DNA of 37,021 nucleotides from a virus. Below the pieces are notes generated by a model. The model made no database searches, was not told the DNA's origin, and saw only the letters and a program-made list of their open reading frames with translations. The position numbers and the translations under genes were made by a program. The DNA lies in IMG/VR virus record IMGVR_UViG_3300025910_000021, positions 1 to 37,021 of that record; one strand, 5' to 3'. Below, one piece after another: positions 28,522 to 37,021 of the stretch (the stretch's first letter is position 1; each line of letters starts with the position of its first letter).

Positions 28522-28949
28522 TGGCGTATCAAAGCCGCACGACGGTCGTCTTCGATCGGAGTGCGGAGATTGTCGGACAGATCATCCGCGAGGCGAGCGA
28601 GTTGCGCCACGCCACCGCCCAGAAGATCCTGGAGGGCGCACAGGCAAATGCGCCCGAGCAGACCGGCGGGCTGAAGGCCAGCGGCTACATCGTGGATGAG
28701 ACCGGCAGCGGCTATAGTGAGGCGGCAGCCGCCGCCGCAAGCAGGAACCCAGCGATCGTGCTGCTACCCGCCGTGCCTGCGGAAGCGGACACGACGATCG
28801 TGGCCTTCGCGGCTGAGTATGCCGAGCTGAACGAATATTACACCGGGCCCACGAATCCCTCCTCACACCCGTTCCTGACACCGGCGACCGAGGCGGAGCG
28901 GAGTGCGTGGGAAGCGGCCGTAGCGCGGCTGGGCGGGGGCGCATCGTGA
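28521..28949 (+). CDS. neck / tail-completion protein (HK97 gp10-like), 142 aa
   Basis: ATG 28521 overlaps the previous TGA (TGATG). ANAPEQTGGLKASG, FAAEYAELNEYYTG and HPFLTPATEAER follow the HK97 gp10-like pattern ('AP..TG.L..S', 'YA...E.G', 'PFl.PA'). Joins head to tail. Confidence 0.8.
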   Translation: MAYQSRTTVVFDRSAEIVGQIIREASELRHATAQKILEGAQANAPEQTGGLKASGYIVDETGSGYSEAAAAAASRNPAIVLLPAVPAEADTTIVAFAAEYAELNEYYTGPTNPSSHPFLTPATEAERSAWEAAVARLGGGAS

Positions 28950-29380
28950 CACTCACCGAGACCGGCATCATCGCCACCTGGCTGGATAGCGTGCTACGCG
29001 GTGACACGGGCGCGGGCGGCGTGTTCACCTTAGCGACGGGCGGCATCTTTGAGGAGATCGACCCGAATGGCGGCTCGTATCCGAAGGTCATCTTCCGCTA
29101 CCAGGGCGGCAGCGACTATGCGGCGATCGGGGCCGCGCGACGGGTGTACGTGAACGCGCTGTACGCGGTCTACGCCGTGTGGCAGACGCCCTCCTTCGGC
29201 GGCGCGCTCGATCAGATCGCGGCACGGATCGACGTGCTGCTGAACGGCAAGCAGGCCGCGGCGGGTGGCGGGCTCATCCTCGCGTGCGTGCGGGTCAGCC
29301 CGTTGCAAATTCCAGGACTGATGAATGGCGTATCGACACGCATGTTGGGTGGCATTTTTCGCATTATGGCACAGCATTAG
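28946..29380 (+). CDS. tail terminator (putative), 144 aa
   Basis: GTG 28946 overlaps the preceding stop (GTGA). N-terminal helix (ETGIIATWLDSVLR), strands (KVIFRYQGGSDY, YVNALYAVYAVW) and a final strand fit gpU/DUF3168-type terminators, and the gene lies just before the tail tube gene. Confidence 0.7.
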   Translation: MTLTETGIIATWLDSVLRGDTGAGGVFTLATGGIFEEIDPNGGSYPKVIFRYQGGSDYAAIGAARRVYVNALYAVYAVWQTPSFGGALDQIAARIDVLLNGKQAAAGGGLILACVRVSPLQIPGLMNGVSTRMLGGIFRIMAQH

Positions 29381-29392
29381 GAGACCACCGCT

Positions 29393-31012
29393 ATGGCCGA
29401 TCAGGCATACGTTTTTCGTAAACCGCAACTTGGGCATGAGTCGCCGGCTGGCACGCAAGCCACGCCCACGAAGGTACTCGGCAGTCTTGAGATCACCGCC
29501 GCGTTCGATCCCCTCGTCGCCGCTGCCGGCCCGCTCGGCAATCTGCTGGCCACGATCGCAGCCACGAACTACGAGGACACCAAGATCGCGGTCAAGAGCG
29601 CGCCGCAGTGCGTCTACGATGAGATGCCCTACCTGCAATGTGCCCTGATTAACGATGTCAGTGCGACCACCCCCGGCGGCGCGACCCTGAGCAGGCTCTG
29701 GACGACCACGCTGAACGACACCAGCGCCAATCTGGCGGCCAGCTACACCTTCGAGGTCGGCGACACCGTGCGGGCGGCGCGCGGCGGCTACATGACCTTG
29801 ACCGACGGCACATGGGCGATCGACTTCGATAAGGGGCTGGTCTTCACGGGCGCGGGCTTCGGCCAGAAGATGCTTGACGACAAGCAGCGCTACCTGCGGA
29901 CGACCGGCACGCCCGCCGGCGGCACCATCACCATCACCGCAACCCTGGCCAGCGCGGTCACGAGCGCACAACTCTACAACGACACCGGCGCGACGCTCCA
30001 AACCAAACTCCGCGCATTGCCGACGATCGGCGCGGCGGGCGTGACGGTCACAGGTGCGGCGGGCGGGCCGTGGGTGGTCACGTTCGCCGGCGAGTTGGCC
30101 ACGAAGGCGGTGCCACTCATCACGCTGGAGACGAACAGTCTGACGGGCGGCACGAATCCGAGCGTGACGATCGTGGCCACCACACCCGGCGTGGACGGCA
30201 CCACCAGCGCCGTCCAGACCTTGACGCTGACGGGTGTGCCGACCGGCGGATCGGTGACGTTCGGCTTCAAAACGAACAGCACGACCACCCCGGCGATCGC
30301 CTACAACGCAGCCGCCAGCGCCGTGCAGACCGCGCTGCTGGCCATGCCGCTGTTCGCATCGGGCGACGTGGTCGCGTCAGGTGGCCCGTTGCCTGCGGTG
30401 GTGCCGCTCGCCTTCGCCGGCGCCTATGCGACCGCAGAGTTGCCCGTGCTGACCATCAGTAATGCCTTGACGGGCGGCACCGCGCCGACGGCGACGCTCG
30501 ATCGGCTGGCACCCGGCGCGACCACCGCGGCGCTCGTCCCGATCCTCGGCAGTCAGTTCGATTACTATCTGGCGACGACGATGGCGGGCCTGGCCACCGC
30601 GACGGTCAAGCAGACGCGGGTGTTCAATTTTCAAATCAAGGTCGGCAAGCGCTACGGGCCGATTAAGCCGATGAATACCTCCAGCAGCGGCACGTTCACC
30701 GCGATTGTCGAGCTGAAACCGACGTTCGATGTGTCATTTTCCGTCGGCGCGGATGCCGAGGGCTTCGCGTGGCTGAGCGCGCTCCGGGCGAACACGATGC
30801 TGTTTTTGCGTATCAAGGCCACCGGGCCGCTGATCGAGGTGGGCTTCAACTACTACACGCAAATAGACCTGGCGATCCTGCTCACGAAGACGAACCCGAT
30901 CAAAGACGGCAACGGCCTGGCCCAGATCGACTTCGACGGCGTGATCGGGCACGATAGCACGTCAGGAACCGGCATCGTTTGGGCCACGCAATGCGCCCTG
31001 ACCGCGCTGTAG
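29393..31012 (+). CDS. major tail tube protein with two inserted beta repeats, 539 aa
   Basis: Start ATG 29393 after GGAG. The first 170 and last 150 residues read as a tail-tube fold (SLEITAAFDPLVAAAG, FQIKVGKRYGPIKPMNTSSS, TFDVSFSVGADA). Between them are two copies of an about 95-residue beta domain with the motifs TLQTKLRALPTIGAAG, VTFAGELA, SLTGGTNPSVTI and VQTALLAMPLF, LAFAGAYA, ALTGGTAPTATL. Such domains decorate tails in other phages and could bind the host surface. Larger than most tube proteins because of them. Confidence 0.8.
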   Translation: MADQAYVFRKPQLGHESPAGTQATPTKVLGSLEITAAFDPLVAAAGPLGNLLATIAATNYEDTKIAVKSAPQCVYDEMPYLQCALINDVSATTPGGATLSRLWTTTLNDTSANLAASYTFEVGDTVRAARGGYMTLTDGTWAIDFDKGLVFTGAGFGQKMLDDKQRYLRTTGTPAGGTITITATLASAVTSAQLYNDTGATLQTKLRALPTIGAAGVTVTGAAGGPWVVTFAGELATKAVPLITLETNSLTGGTNPSVTIVATTPGVDGTTSAVQTLTLTGVPTGGSVTFGFKTNSTTTPAIAYNAAASAVQTALLAMPLFASGDVVASGGPLPAVVPLAFAGAYATAELPVLTISNALTGGTAPTATLDRLAPGATTAALVPILGSQFDYYLATTMAGLATATVKQTRVFNFQIKVGKRYGPIKPMNTSSSGTFTAIVELKPTFDVSFSVGADAEGFAWLSALRANTMLFLRIKATGPLIEVGFNYYTQIDLAILLTKTNPIKDGNGLAQIDFDGVIGHDSTSGTGIVWATQCALTAL

Positions 31013-31021
31013 AGGAAACGC

Positions 31022-31363
31022 ATGAAACTCTCGACACTGACCCAGGCGCGCCCGACTCCTACCACGGTCAACGTGCTGGGCGATCCCATTAAGATTATCT
31101 ACGACCGCGCGCGTATCGATCAGGAGTTCTGGAAGTTCAGCCGCTGGCGCGAGCAGCTCGCCTACGTCCTGATCGGCTGGGATGTGACGGACGACGACGG
31201 CAAGCCCTACGCGCCACAGGACAACGCGAACGGGAGTGGGCCAAAAGAGTGGCTCCGTCTGTTTGAGCCGATCCCCGATGTGGCGCTGCGTCCGATCTTC
31301 GATCACATCCTTGACGAATTCCAAGCCGGCCCAAAAGCCGGCGCCGGCTCTTCTACTACCTGA
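31022..31363 (+). CDS. tail assembly chaperone, short form (G-like), 113 aa
   Basis: ATG 31022 after GGAAACGC. It lies between tube and tape-measure genes, the invariant place of the G/GT chaperones. The reading stops at TGA 31361-31363, shortly after a slippery CCCAAAA. It helps the tape measure and tube assemble and is not in the virion. Confidence 0.85.
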   Translation: MKLSTLTQARPTPTTVNVLGDPIKIIYDRARIDQEFWKFSRWREQLAYVLIGWDVTDDDGKPYAPQDNANGSGPKEWLRLFEPIPDVALRPIFDHILDEFQAGPKAGAGSSTT

Positions 31364-31560
31364 TCGGCAAGGGTCAGAACCCGGCGTATCCGCACCCGCC
31401 GTTTTATTACACCTACACCGCACAGGACGTGCGCCGCATCATGGTGCGCGAGTTCGGCCACTACGACATTGGATGGTGGGAATCGCATCCTGAATGGTGG
31501 CAGCGCTTCTGGACAACCATAGATGCCGAGTCCGATGCCTTCGCGCAGATGAATAAGTAG
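31022..31560 (+). CDS. tail assembly chaperone, -1 frameshift form (GT-like), 179 aa
   Basis: Joined product of 31022-31336 and 31336-31560. The heptamer C CCA AAA (31330-31336) is in the zero frame (codons CCA AAA) and is followed by the self-complementary GCCGGCGCCGGC. In the -1 frame the DNA reads AGC CGG CGC, then LFYYLIGKGQNPAYPHPPFY and on to a TAG at 31558-31560, with no start of its own. This is the standard programmed -1 frameshift of long-tailed phages. Confidence 0.88.
31330..31348 (+). promoter_or_regulatory. programmed -1 frameshift site
   Basis: Slippery heptamer CCCAAAA at 31330-31336 (X XXY YYZ rule) with the palindrome GCCGGCGCCGGC directly after it, which can form a stimulatory structure. 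Confidence 0.88.
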
Positions 31561-31569
31561 CCCGCAATA

Positions 31570-34500
31570 ATGACCACTGCCTCCCAACTGATCTCCAAGG
31601 TGGGTCTCGACACCTCCGATCTGCTGCCGCAGACGCAGGCCGCGCAAGCTGCGATCGGGCAAGGGATCGCCGCGGCTGCGGAGCAGGGCCAGGCCGGCAT
31701 CAATCGGCTTGGCGGCTCCTTCGACGTTTTGAGCCAGGCGGAAAACCATGCCGAGCAGAACGCCATCCGCACCGCGCAAGCCCACGCGCGGGCGATGGTG
31801 GCCGAAGGCGACCGGGCCGGCGCGATCCGCGTGCTCAGTCAGGCCCAGAACGACGCGCGCGGCATCAGCGAACAGACCACCTACCAGATCCAGACCCAGA
31901 TCGCGAACTTAGAGAGCGGCGCGAGTGCGGCACAGCAGTACGGCGCTGCCTTTAGTCAGGGGCTGCTGAACATTGTCGGCCCGGCGGCAGTCGCGACCGC
32001 CGCGATCGGCGCGGTCGTCTCCGTAGCGAACAGCTTCAAGGAGGCGTTCACCTTCGGCGCGGAGCTCGATGCCAATACCAAGGCGATCGAAATTCAGCTC
32101 ACGGGCGTGCGCGAGAGTGGCGTTGCGTTTCAGCAGGCCCAGCACTACGCCGACGTGTATAAGCTGACGCAGCAGCAGACCACCGAGGCCATGATCGCGT
32201 CCATCCCGGTCATCCGGCAGTCCACGTCGTCCATGGAAGAGATTCTGGGCGTGTTCGATCGGCTGCAACTGCGGCAGCCCGGCAAGACGTTCCAGGATGC
32301 CGCGCGGGCGATCGGCGAGTTGCAGGCCGGCCAGTACACCAGCCTGAACAGGATTTTCAACGTGCCGCTGGAGGACGCCCATAAGCTCTCGCTCGAAATT
32401 AAGGCCGGCGGCGACGCGGTGCAGCTCGTCTCGCAGTATCTGAGCGAGAGCGGGCTGGGGATGGACGCGCTGAAAGCCAAGACCGAGGGCGCGGCCGGCG
32501 CGCTCAGGGATTACGCCAAGGCACAGGAAGCGCTGACGATCCAGCAGGGCGAGTTCGCCAAGGGGCCGGGCATCAATTTGCTGGGCGCGGCCACCGTCGC
32601 GCTGGGCGATGCCACGAAGGCGCTGGGCGGCGGGGGCGACATTCTCTCGAATAACCTGGCACTGCTTCAGGCAAACGTCGTTGCGGCCACAACCTACGGG
32701 CTCGAATTCGCGAAAACGGGCAACCTTGAGGCGAGTATCGCGGCAGCGGCAGCCGCGCGCGGTGAGGTGTACCGCAAGGCGACCGGGGCAACGCGCGACG
32801 ATACCGACGCGCGACGCGAGGCGATCCAGTCCTACCACGATGCCACCAACGGCATCATCGCCACAGGGAAGGCCGCCAAGGAGGTTTCCGAGCAGGACCT
32901 TGCCAAGCTGGAGACGGCAGCCACACGCGCCTCCGACGCCTACGCCAAGTTGACGCAGGCCGCGACCGACTACGCGACGAAGGGGCAGGAAGCGGCAGCC
33001 GCGCATAACGAGAAGCTCGCGAGTTTGGCCGAGGCGAACGTTTTAAGGCTGACCACGATCGATCGGACGGAGGCCGAGGGACGGGCGAAGGCGACCGACG
33101 ACTGGCGCGATCGCGTGACCCGTACCACCGCCGACGGCAACCGGCGGCTGCTGGAATTGGAGGACGCCTATAACGATGATCTCCTCAAGCGGCGGGCGCA
33201 AGCCTCCGATCGCTACTTCCAGATCGGCGCCGATCTCGCACTGAAAGTGCTTGACGATCGACGCAACAGCGCGCAGCGGATTGCCGAGATTGTCGCGACA
33301 GAGGAGGCCGACTCGGAGGCCCAGGCCCAGGCCGCAGCCGATCGGCAAGTCGCCCTCTCCGAGCAGCTCGCGACTGCCGAACAGGACAGCGCGAAGAAGC
33401 TGGCGGCCTTCGAGCAGACGACCTACGAGCAACGCAGCGCGGCCCAGGCGACCTATGAGCAAAAAGTCGTCGACCTGGCGCAGCGCGCTTCCGATCTCGT
33501 GAGTGCTGCCCAGGAGAGCGCGAGCAGACGCCAGACCGACGCCGCGCGCACGATGCAGAGGGGGATGGAGGACGCGGCCGATCGGGCGAGTGACCTGGCC
33601 GTCGATCGGCAGAACGCGGAGGCGGATCGGGCCCAGGCGCACGCCGATAAGCTCGCAGCTATTCAGGCGCAAGCAGCGGGCGGGGGTGCGGGTGGCGGGC
33701 GGATTACGACCCTGACGGGCGGGCGCTTCACGACGGAGGATGTGGCAGGGGCGAGTGGCTCTGGCGCGAGTGTCGCAGCTCAGATCGCGAGTGAGAACGC
33801 ACGCTACGCTGCCCAACTCGCCGCGACCGAGCGCAGTCAATTTCTGACCGACAGTCGCGCCGCGCGGGATGCGGAGAAGCAGCGCTCGCGGGCGGAAGAG
33901 GACAGAAATCGAGCCGAGCAGGACGCGGCCGAAAAGCTCGCTGACCAGCAGCGGCAGCTGGCGGTGGCAGCGGCCGTGCTCGATCGCGACTACGCCAGTC
34001 AGGTGGCGAAGGCGGAGGCAGCGGCCGACAAGCAGCGCGGCATCTTAGTGCAAGCGGAGGCCGATAAGCTGGCCGCAATCGAGCTTGCCGCGGCGAAGCA
34101 GGAAGCGGCTGCCGCAAAGGCGGATGCGGCGAGTGACGCACGCGCCAATGCGGCGATTGCGAAAGAGCGGCAAGCAGAGGCCATACGAGAGTCGGACGCA
34201 GTGGCTGCTGCCGATCGGGCGCGGCAAGCGCTGATCGCTTCGACCAATGCCGAACTCCAGGCGCGGCAGCAGGGCTACGACGACGCGCGGCTAAAACAAC
34301 AGGAGGCAATAGCACGGCAGATTCAGGACGAAAACACCGCCTACGGCAAGCGGGTGGTTGAGATTGCCAAGCAGGCCAGCGCAGCGCGAGCCGCACAAGA
34401 GGCGACCTACGCCGATCAGGTAGCACAGGAGCAAGCCGCCTACGCCAAGGCGGAGATCGCCAGAGGGGTAGCCTACGCCAAGCAAAAGACGCAGCTCGAA

Positions 34501-34878
34501 ACCGCGCTGGGCGAGCAGGAGACCGCCTACGTCAAGGCACAGGAGCAGATCGGGCTGATCACGCGCCAGGCCGCGGACGCTAGACTGCAGATTATCGCGG
34601 CGTCCTACGGGCGACAGGCGGACGCCCAGCGTGCGGCCTTTAACGCGGCGTTCGGCGACCTGACCAAGCCGAATCCGACGCAGACCATTACGGACTACCT
34701 GGGACCGTCCTCTGGGACGTTCGCGCCTGCTTCGTCGTCCATCACGATCGCCCCTGGCGCGATCAGTGTCGCGGGCGTGAGCGATCCCGCTGCCGCCGCT
34801 GCTGCCGTGCGCGACCAGTTCATCCGCCTTATCCGCGCGGCCGGCGGCAATGTCTCGCAATTCTTTGGGGGGCCCTGA
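31570..34878 (+). CDS. tape measure protein, 1102 aa
   Basis: The longest gene. N-terminus SQLISKVGLDTSDLLPQTQA is typical for tape measures; a hydrophobic part (about 130-170) and long Ala/Gln/Glu/Arg coiled-coil regions (repeated VDLAQRASDLVSAAQ, ADKLAAIQAQA, AQEATYADQVAQEQAAYAKA) follow. At about 1.5 angstrom per residue, the family's usual rule, the tail would be about 165 nm. Its end overlaps the next start. Confidence 0.93.
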   Translation: MTTASQLISKVGLDTSDLLPQTQAAQAAIGQGIAAAAEQGQAGINRLGGSFDVLSQAENHAEQNAIRTAQAHARAMVAEGDRAGAIRVLSQAQNDARGISEQTTYQIQTQIANLESGASAAQQYGAAFSQGLLNIVGPAAVATAAIGAVVSVANSFKEAFTFGAELDANTKAIEIQLTGVRESGVAFQQAQHYADVYKLTQQQTTEAMIASIPVIRQSTSSMEEILGVFDRLQLRQPGKTFQDAARAIGELQAGQYTSLNRIFNVPLEDAHKLSLEIKAGGDAVQLVSQYLSESGLGMDALKAKTEGAAGALRDYAKAQEALTIQQGEFAKGPGINLLGAATVALGDATKALGGGGDILSNNLALLQANVVAATTYGLEFAKTGNLEASIAAAAAARGEVYRKATGATRDDTDARREAIQSYHDATNGIIATGKAAKEVSEQDLAKLETAATRASDAYAKLTQAATDYATKGQEAAAAHNEKLASLAEANVLRLTTIDRTEAEGRAKATDDWRDRVTRTTADGNRRLLELEDAYNDDLLKRRAQASDRYFQIGADLALKVLDDRRNSAQRIAEIVATEEADSEAQAQAAADRQVALSEQLATAEQDSAKKLAAFEQTTYEQRSAAQATYEQKVVDLAQRASDLVSAAQESASRRQTDAARTMQRGMEDAADRASDLAVDRQNAEADRAQAHADKLAAIQAQAAGGGAGGGRITTLTGGRFTTEDVAGASGSGASVAAQIASENARYAAQLAATERSQFLTDSRAARDAEKQRSRAEEDRNRAEQDAAEKLADQQRQLAVAAAVLDRDYASQVAKAEAAADKQRGILVQAEADKLAAIELAAAKQEAAAAKADAASDARANAAIAKERQAEAIRESDAVAAADRARQALIASTNAELQARQQGYDDARLKQQEAIARQIQDENTAYGKRVVEIAKQASAARAAQEATYADQVAQEQAAYAKAEIARGVAYAKQKTQLETALGEQETAYVKAQEQIGLITRQAADARLQIIAASYGRQADAQRAAFNAAFGDLTKPNPTQTITDYLGPSSGTFAPASSSITIAPGAISVAGVSDPAAAAAAVRDQFIRLIRAAGGNVSQFFGGP

Positions 34879-36098
34879 TGACGCGGCCCGAGATTCAATG
34901 CCTCATGGCGTTTGGTCAGAACGCTTTTGCAGCCGATTCGTCGCTGACATGGACCGACGTGTCTGCCGATGTGCTGCTCGATCCCAGCCAGGGCGGCGGG
35001 CCGATCTCCATCACGCGCGGGCGGCAGGGCGAGTTGGGCCGGGTCGAAGCCGGGCGCTTTACGTTCACGCTGAACAACGCGGCGCGCGCGTATGACCCGA
35101 CCTACACCAGCTCACCCTACTACCCGAATATCCGGCCGATGACCCGCTGCCGGATTCGGGCGCGCTGGCCAGTCACGACGGGCACCTGGTACAACCGCAT
35201 CACGGGCTATGTGGAGGTGTGGACGCCCGCCTACCCCGGCCCACGCCAGGCGGTCGTGCATGTACGCGGGTCGGATGCGCTCACGACACTCGCCCGCGCG
35301 CAATCAAGTGTCACAAGTGGCGCGCCGGGGGAAACCAGCCACAACGCGATCCGCACGGCGCTGAATATCATCGGCTGGGCCTACGCGACCGACTATGTGT
35401 ACGCGAACGGCTCAACCACGATCGCGGCCGGCAGCTATTTGAATCTGAACGCCTTGCAATATATGCAGACCATCACGGATACGGAGAATGGACTATTCTT
35501 CGTCGGCCCGCAGGGGTTTCCGACGTTCCAGGATCGGCACTACCGCATCAATAATGCGAGTAGCGCGGGCATCTTCGGCAACGCCGGCGGCAGCGAGCTG
35601 CCCTACCTTGATGTGGCCTTCAGCTACGATGAGGCGCTGCTGTATAACGATATTCAGGTCACGCGGGCTGGCGGGGCATTGCAGGAGGCGGTCGATAGCG
35701 CCAGCCAGGCGACCTACGGCCCGCGCGTGCTGACCATCAGCGGGCTGTACATGGCGACGGATGATGAGGCGCTCGGCCTCGCACAGTGGCTGCTCGTGCG
35801 CTATGGCAACCCATCCTTGCGCGTCACGTCGATCGTGCTCAACGGTGATCTGAATGCGAGTGCGCTCTGGCCGATCATCCTGGCGCGCGAGCTGAGTGAC
35901 AAGATCGAGGTCAAGGTGCGGCCACCTGGTGGGGGCACGATCGACCAGCTCGCGCGGATCGAGGCGGTCGCGGACGCCATTAGCCTTGAGGCGTGGCTGA
36001 CAACCTGGCAGCTCAGTCTCGCCGGTGAGGATCAGTATTGGGTGCTGGGCAGCGCGACGCAGAGCTTCCTCGACTCAACCACACGCCTGTCATTCTAA
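34878..36098 (+). CDS. distal tail / baseplate hub protein, 406 aa
   Basis: ATG 34878 overlaps the tape-measure stop (TGATG). The sequence has the beta-rich start (SITRGRQGELGRVEAGRFTF TL-type strands) of tail-tip proteins, NNAARAYDP, and a middle domain (YVEVWTPAYPGPRQAVVHV, then LNIIGWAYATDYVY). Position after the tape measure fits Dit/Tal-type proteins. No enzymatic domain seen. Confidence 0.78.
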   Translation: MTRPEIQCLMAFGQNAFAADSSLTWTDVSADVLLDPSQGGGPISITRGRQGELGRVEAGRFTFTLNNAARAYDPTYTSSPYYPNIRPMTRCRIRARWPVTTGTWYNRITGYVEVWTPAYPGPRQAVVHVRGSDALTTLARAQSSVTSGAPGETSHNAIRTALNIIGWAYATDYVYANGSTTIAAGSYLNLNALQYMQTITDTENGLFFVGPQGFPTFQDRHYRINNASSAGIFGNAGGSELPYLDVAFSYDEALLYNDIQVTRAGGALQEAVDSASQATYGPRVLTISGLYMATDDEALGLAQWLLVRYGNPSLRVTSIVLNGDLNASALWPIILARELSDKIEVKVRPPGGGTIDQLARIEAVADAISLEAWLTTWQLSLAGEDQYWVLGSATQSFLDSTTRLSF

Positions 36099-36107
36099 GG
36101 AGACGCT

Positions 36108-36821
36108 ATGGGATGGACCGCCCCGGCGACCTACGCGACCAATCAGTTGATCAACGCCGCCGATCTTAATTTGATCCGCGATAACCTGAATTACCTCAAA
36201 GGCAACGCGGGCACCGTGGCATTCGCGGCGGCATTGACCGTTGCGGGCGGCGTGGTCGCCACGGCCGGCACGACCAACCAGGATATTCTGTCGGGCCTAT
36301 CGGGCGCGTCGGGCAACTTCGCCGGCATCTCGGTCGGTCGTACCGCCAGTGAGGCGCGCTTTGCCATTCCAGGAGCGGCAACGCAATTCTTTAGTGGCGC
36401 GGCGGCCGGCGATGCGGTGTTTCGGGTGGACGATGCGGCCAAGCGGGTGCTGCTGGGCGCCGGCAGCACGGAGACGCTTGTTATCCAGGCGAGTACGATC
36501 AATCAGCCGTTCACCGCCAAAGGGCCGGCGAGTATCAGTATGGCGCTCTTAGCGGCGACGGCGGTGGGGAATACGCTGCAAACGCTGGCGCCGGCCGGCA
36601 CGGTCTCCAGCTTCGCGCTGTTCTATTTGATGGACTATAACAACACGGGCGGCGCAATCGTGCCCATCAGCGGCAACGGACTCAAGCCCAGCCAGACCTT
36701 TACGGTGGTCAATACCGATACGATCACCGTCACACTCACGGCTGGCGGCGCGATCACGGTGCAGCGCACCGCTGGCGCGAATGCAACCCACGAAATGGCC
36801 ATTTTCGTTCTCTATAAGTAG
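36108..36821 (+). CDS. tail-fibre or receptor-binding-like protein, 237 aa
   Basis: ATG 36108 after AAGGAG. N-terminal helix (LINAADLNLIRDNLNYLKG) of the kind seen at the start of tail-fibre proteins, then Ala/Gly/Thr-rich beta repeats (FAAALTVAGGVVATAGTTNQ, GDAVFRVDDAAKRVLLGAG) and a C-terminal domain (ALFYLMDYNNTGGAIVPI, VNTDTITVTLTAGGAITV). Likely the host-binding tip; short, so part of a larger assembly. Confidence 0.72.
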   Translation: MGWTAPATYATNQLINAADLNLIRDNLNYLKGNAGTVAFAAALTVAGGVVATAGTTNQDILSGLSGASGNFAGISVGRTASEARFAIPGAATQFFSGAAAGDAVFRVDDAAKRVLLGAGSTETLVIQASTINQPFTAKGPASISMALLAATAVGNTLQTLAPAGTVSSFALFYLMDYNNTGGAIVPISGNGLKPSQTFTVVNTDTITVTLTAGGAITVQRTAGANATHEMAIFVLYK

Positions 36822-36838
36822 GGTTTGGTAGGGTTTGA

Positions 36839-37021
36839 ATGACTGACCGCATCCGCGCCCGCATGGCCGAACGGCAAGCGTCACGCGACCGCGAAGAACT
36901 GGAGTACGCGCGACTCGAAGAACGCATCAAGCAATTGCAGGATGAGCTGCTCCTCCGCCGCCGCAGTCTCGACATGACGCACGGCCGCATCGCCGAACTG
37001 GAGGCGCTCCTAGCAGCAGAT
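36839..37021 (+). CDS. coiled-coil protein, 5' part (runs off the window end)
   Basis: ATG 36839 (MTDRIRARMAERQASRDREE) opens the frame that continues at position 161 of the window. It codes for a coiled coil (LEYARLEERIKQLQDELLL). No strong ribosome site; the upstream GGGTTTGGTAGGGTTTGA has two direct repeats of GGTAGGGTTTG type (about 36820-36839). See the entry at 2-262 for the rest. Confidence 0.7.
   Translation, partial: MTDRIRARMAERQASRDREELEYARLEERIKQLQDELLLRRRSLDMTHGRIAELEALLAAD
36862..37021 (+). repeat. terminal repeat of the contig (copy of 1-160)
   Basis: Identical to 35-160 over 126 bases; the 34 bases before that differ at seven sites. It indicates a circular or terminally redundant molecule, or a contig broken inside a repeat or at a strain variant. 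Confidence 0.9.

Noticed and set aside
1-37021. tRNA or rRNA genes
   Set aside because: No cloverleaf-like sequence or conserved rRNA stretch was recognised by eye; a tRNAscan run would settle it.

Overview
The window looks like a nearly complete genome of a temperate, long-tailed (siphovirus-type) phage. The two ends read the same reading frame: positions 1-160 match 36862-37021, and 126 bases (35-160 against 36896-37021) are identical. The contig therefore closes, or breaks inside a repeat, with a unit of about 36.86 kb. GC is high, the palindrome CGATCG is very common, and a secreted protein ends in a basic MPLLRR-type tail of a kind I recall from Chloroflexota surface proteins. A Chloroflexota host is my best guess, but it is an inference. 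I saw no tRNA, rRNA, IS element or CRISPR array.

Left arm (10.9 kb down to 0.66 kb, minus strand): an early operon of about 24 genes, most joined by 4-base stop/start overlaps. It starts with two small genes. Next come a replication initiator gene that carries five 18-bp palindromic iterons inside its coding sequence (like lambda O), a stand-alone DnaA DNA-binding domain, a sigma-factor-like protein, many small unknown proteins (one broken by a frameshift), a DUF7694-like protein and a DEDDh exonuclease. A GIY-YIG homing endonuclease interrupts the operon together with a divergent ribbon-helix-helix gene. The old 3' end of the exonuclease gene survives on the far side of this insertion. The operon ends with a DnaJ-type zinc-finger protein, a four-helix membrane protein with a winged-helix tail, and two exported or anchored proteins.

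Middle (10.9-14.8 kb): a tyrosine integrase with a candidate attP just downstream, a GvpU-like gene, a membrane SH3b/MmpS-like gene and two small minus-strand genes (probable morons). These are followed by an excisionase/AlpA-like HTH gene facing a consensus promoter. That promoter and the strong rightward promoter at 14763-14791 flank one operator-like palindrome, which makes a natural genetic switch.

Right arm (14.8 kb to the end and round to 0.66 kb, plus strand): first a SWIM zinc-finger protein, a GGDEF-type protein, an XRE regulator and small genes. Then a lysis-like group (coiled-coil protein, TM-anchored helical protein, PGRP-type amidase, 42-residue holin candidate). Packaging and head genes follow: TerS, TerL, portal, and one 887-residue protein combining S80-like prohead protease, scaffold and HK97-fold capsid, with an internal start. 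Connector and tail genes come last: tail tube with two inserted repeats, tail chaperones joined by a CCCAAAA -1 frameshift, tape measure, distal tail, fibre, and the coiled-coil gene at the contig junction.

No polymerase, primase or replicative helicase is visible, so the phage probably loads the host replisome at its own iteron origin. The most novel-looking items are the homing endonuclease/RHH cassette with its mirror-symmetric control region, the lambda-like origin paired with a lone DnaA domain IV protein, the phage GGDEF protein and the TM protein with a helical motif resembling ones in host signalling proteins.
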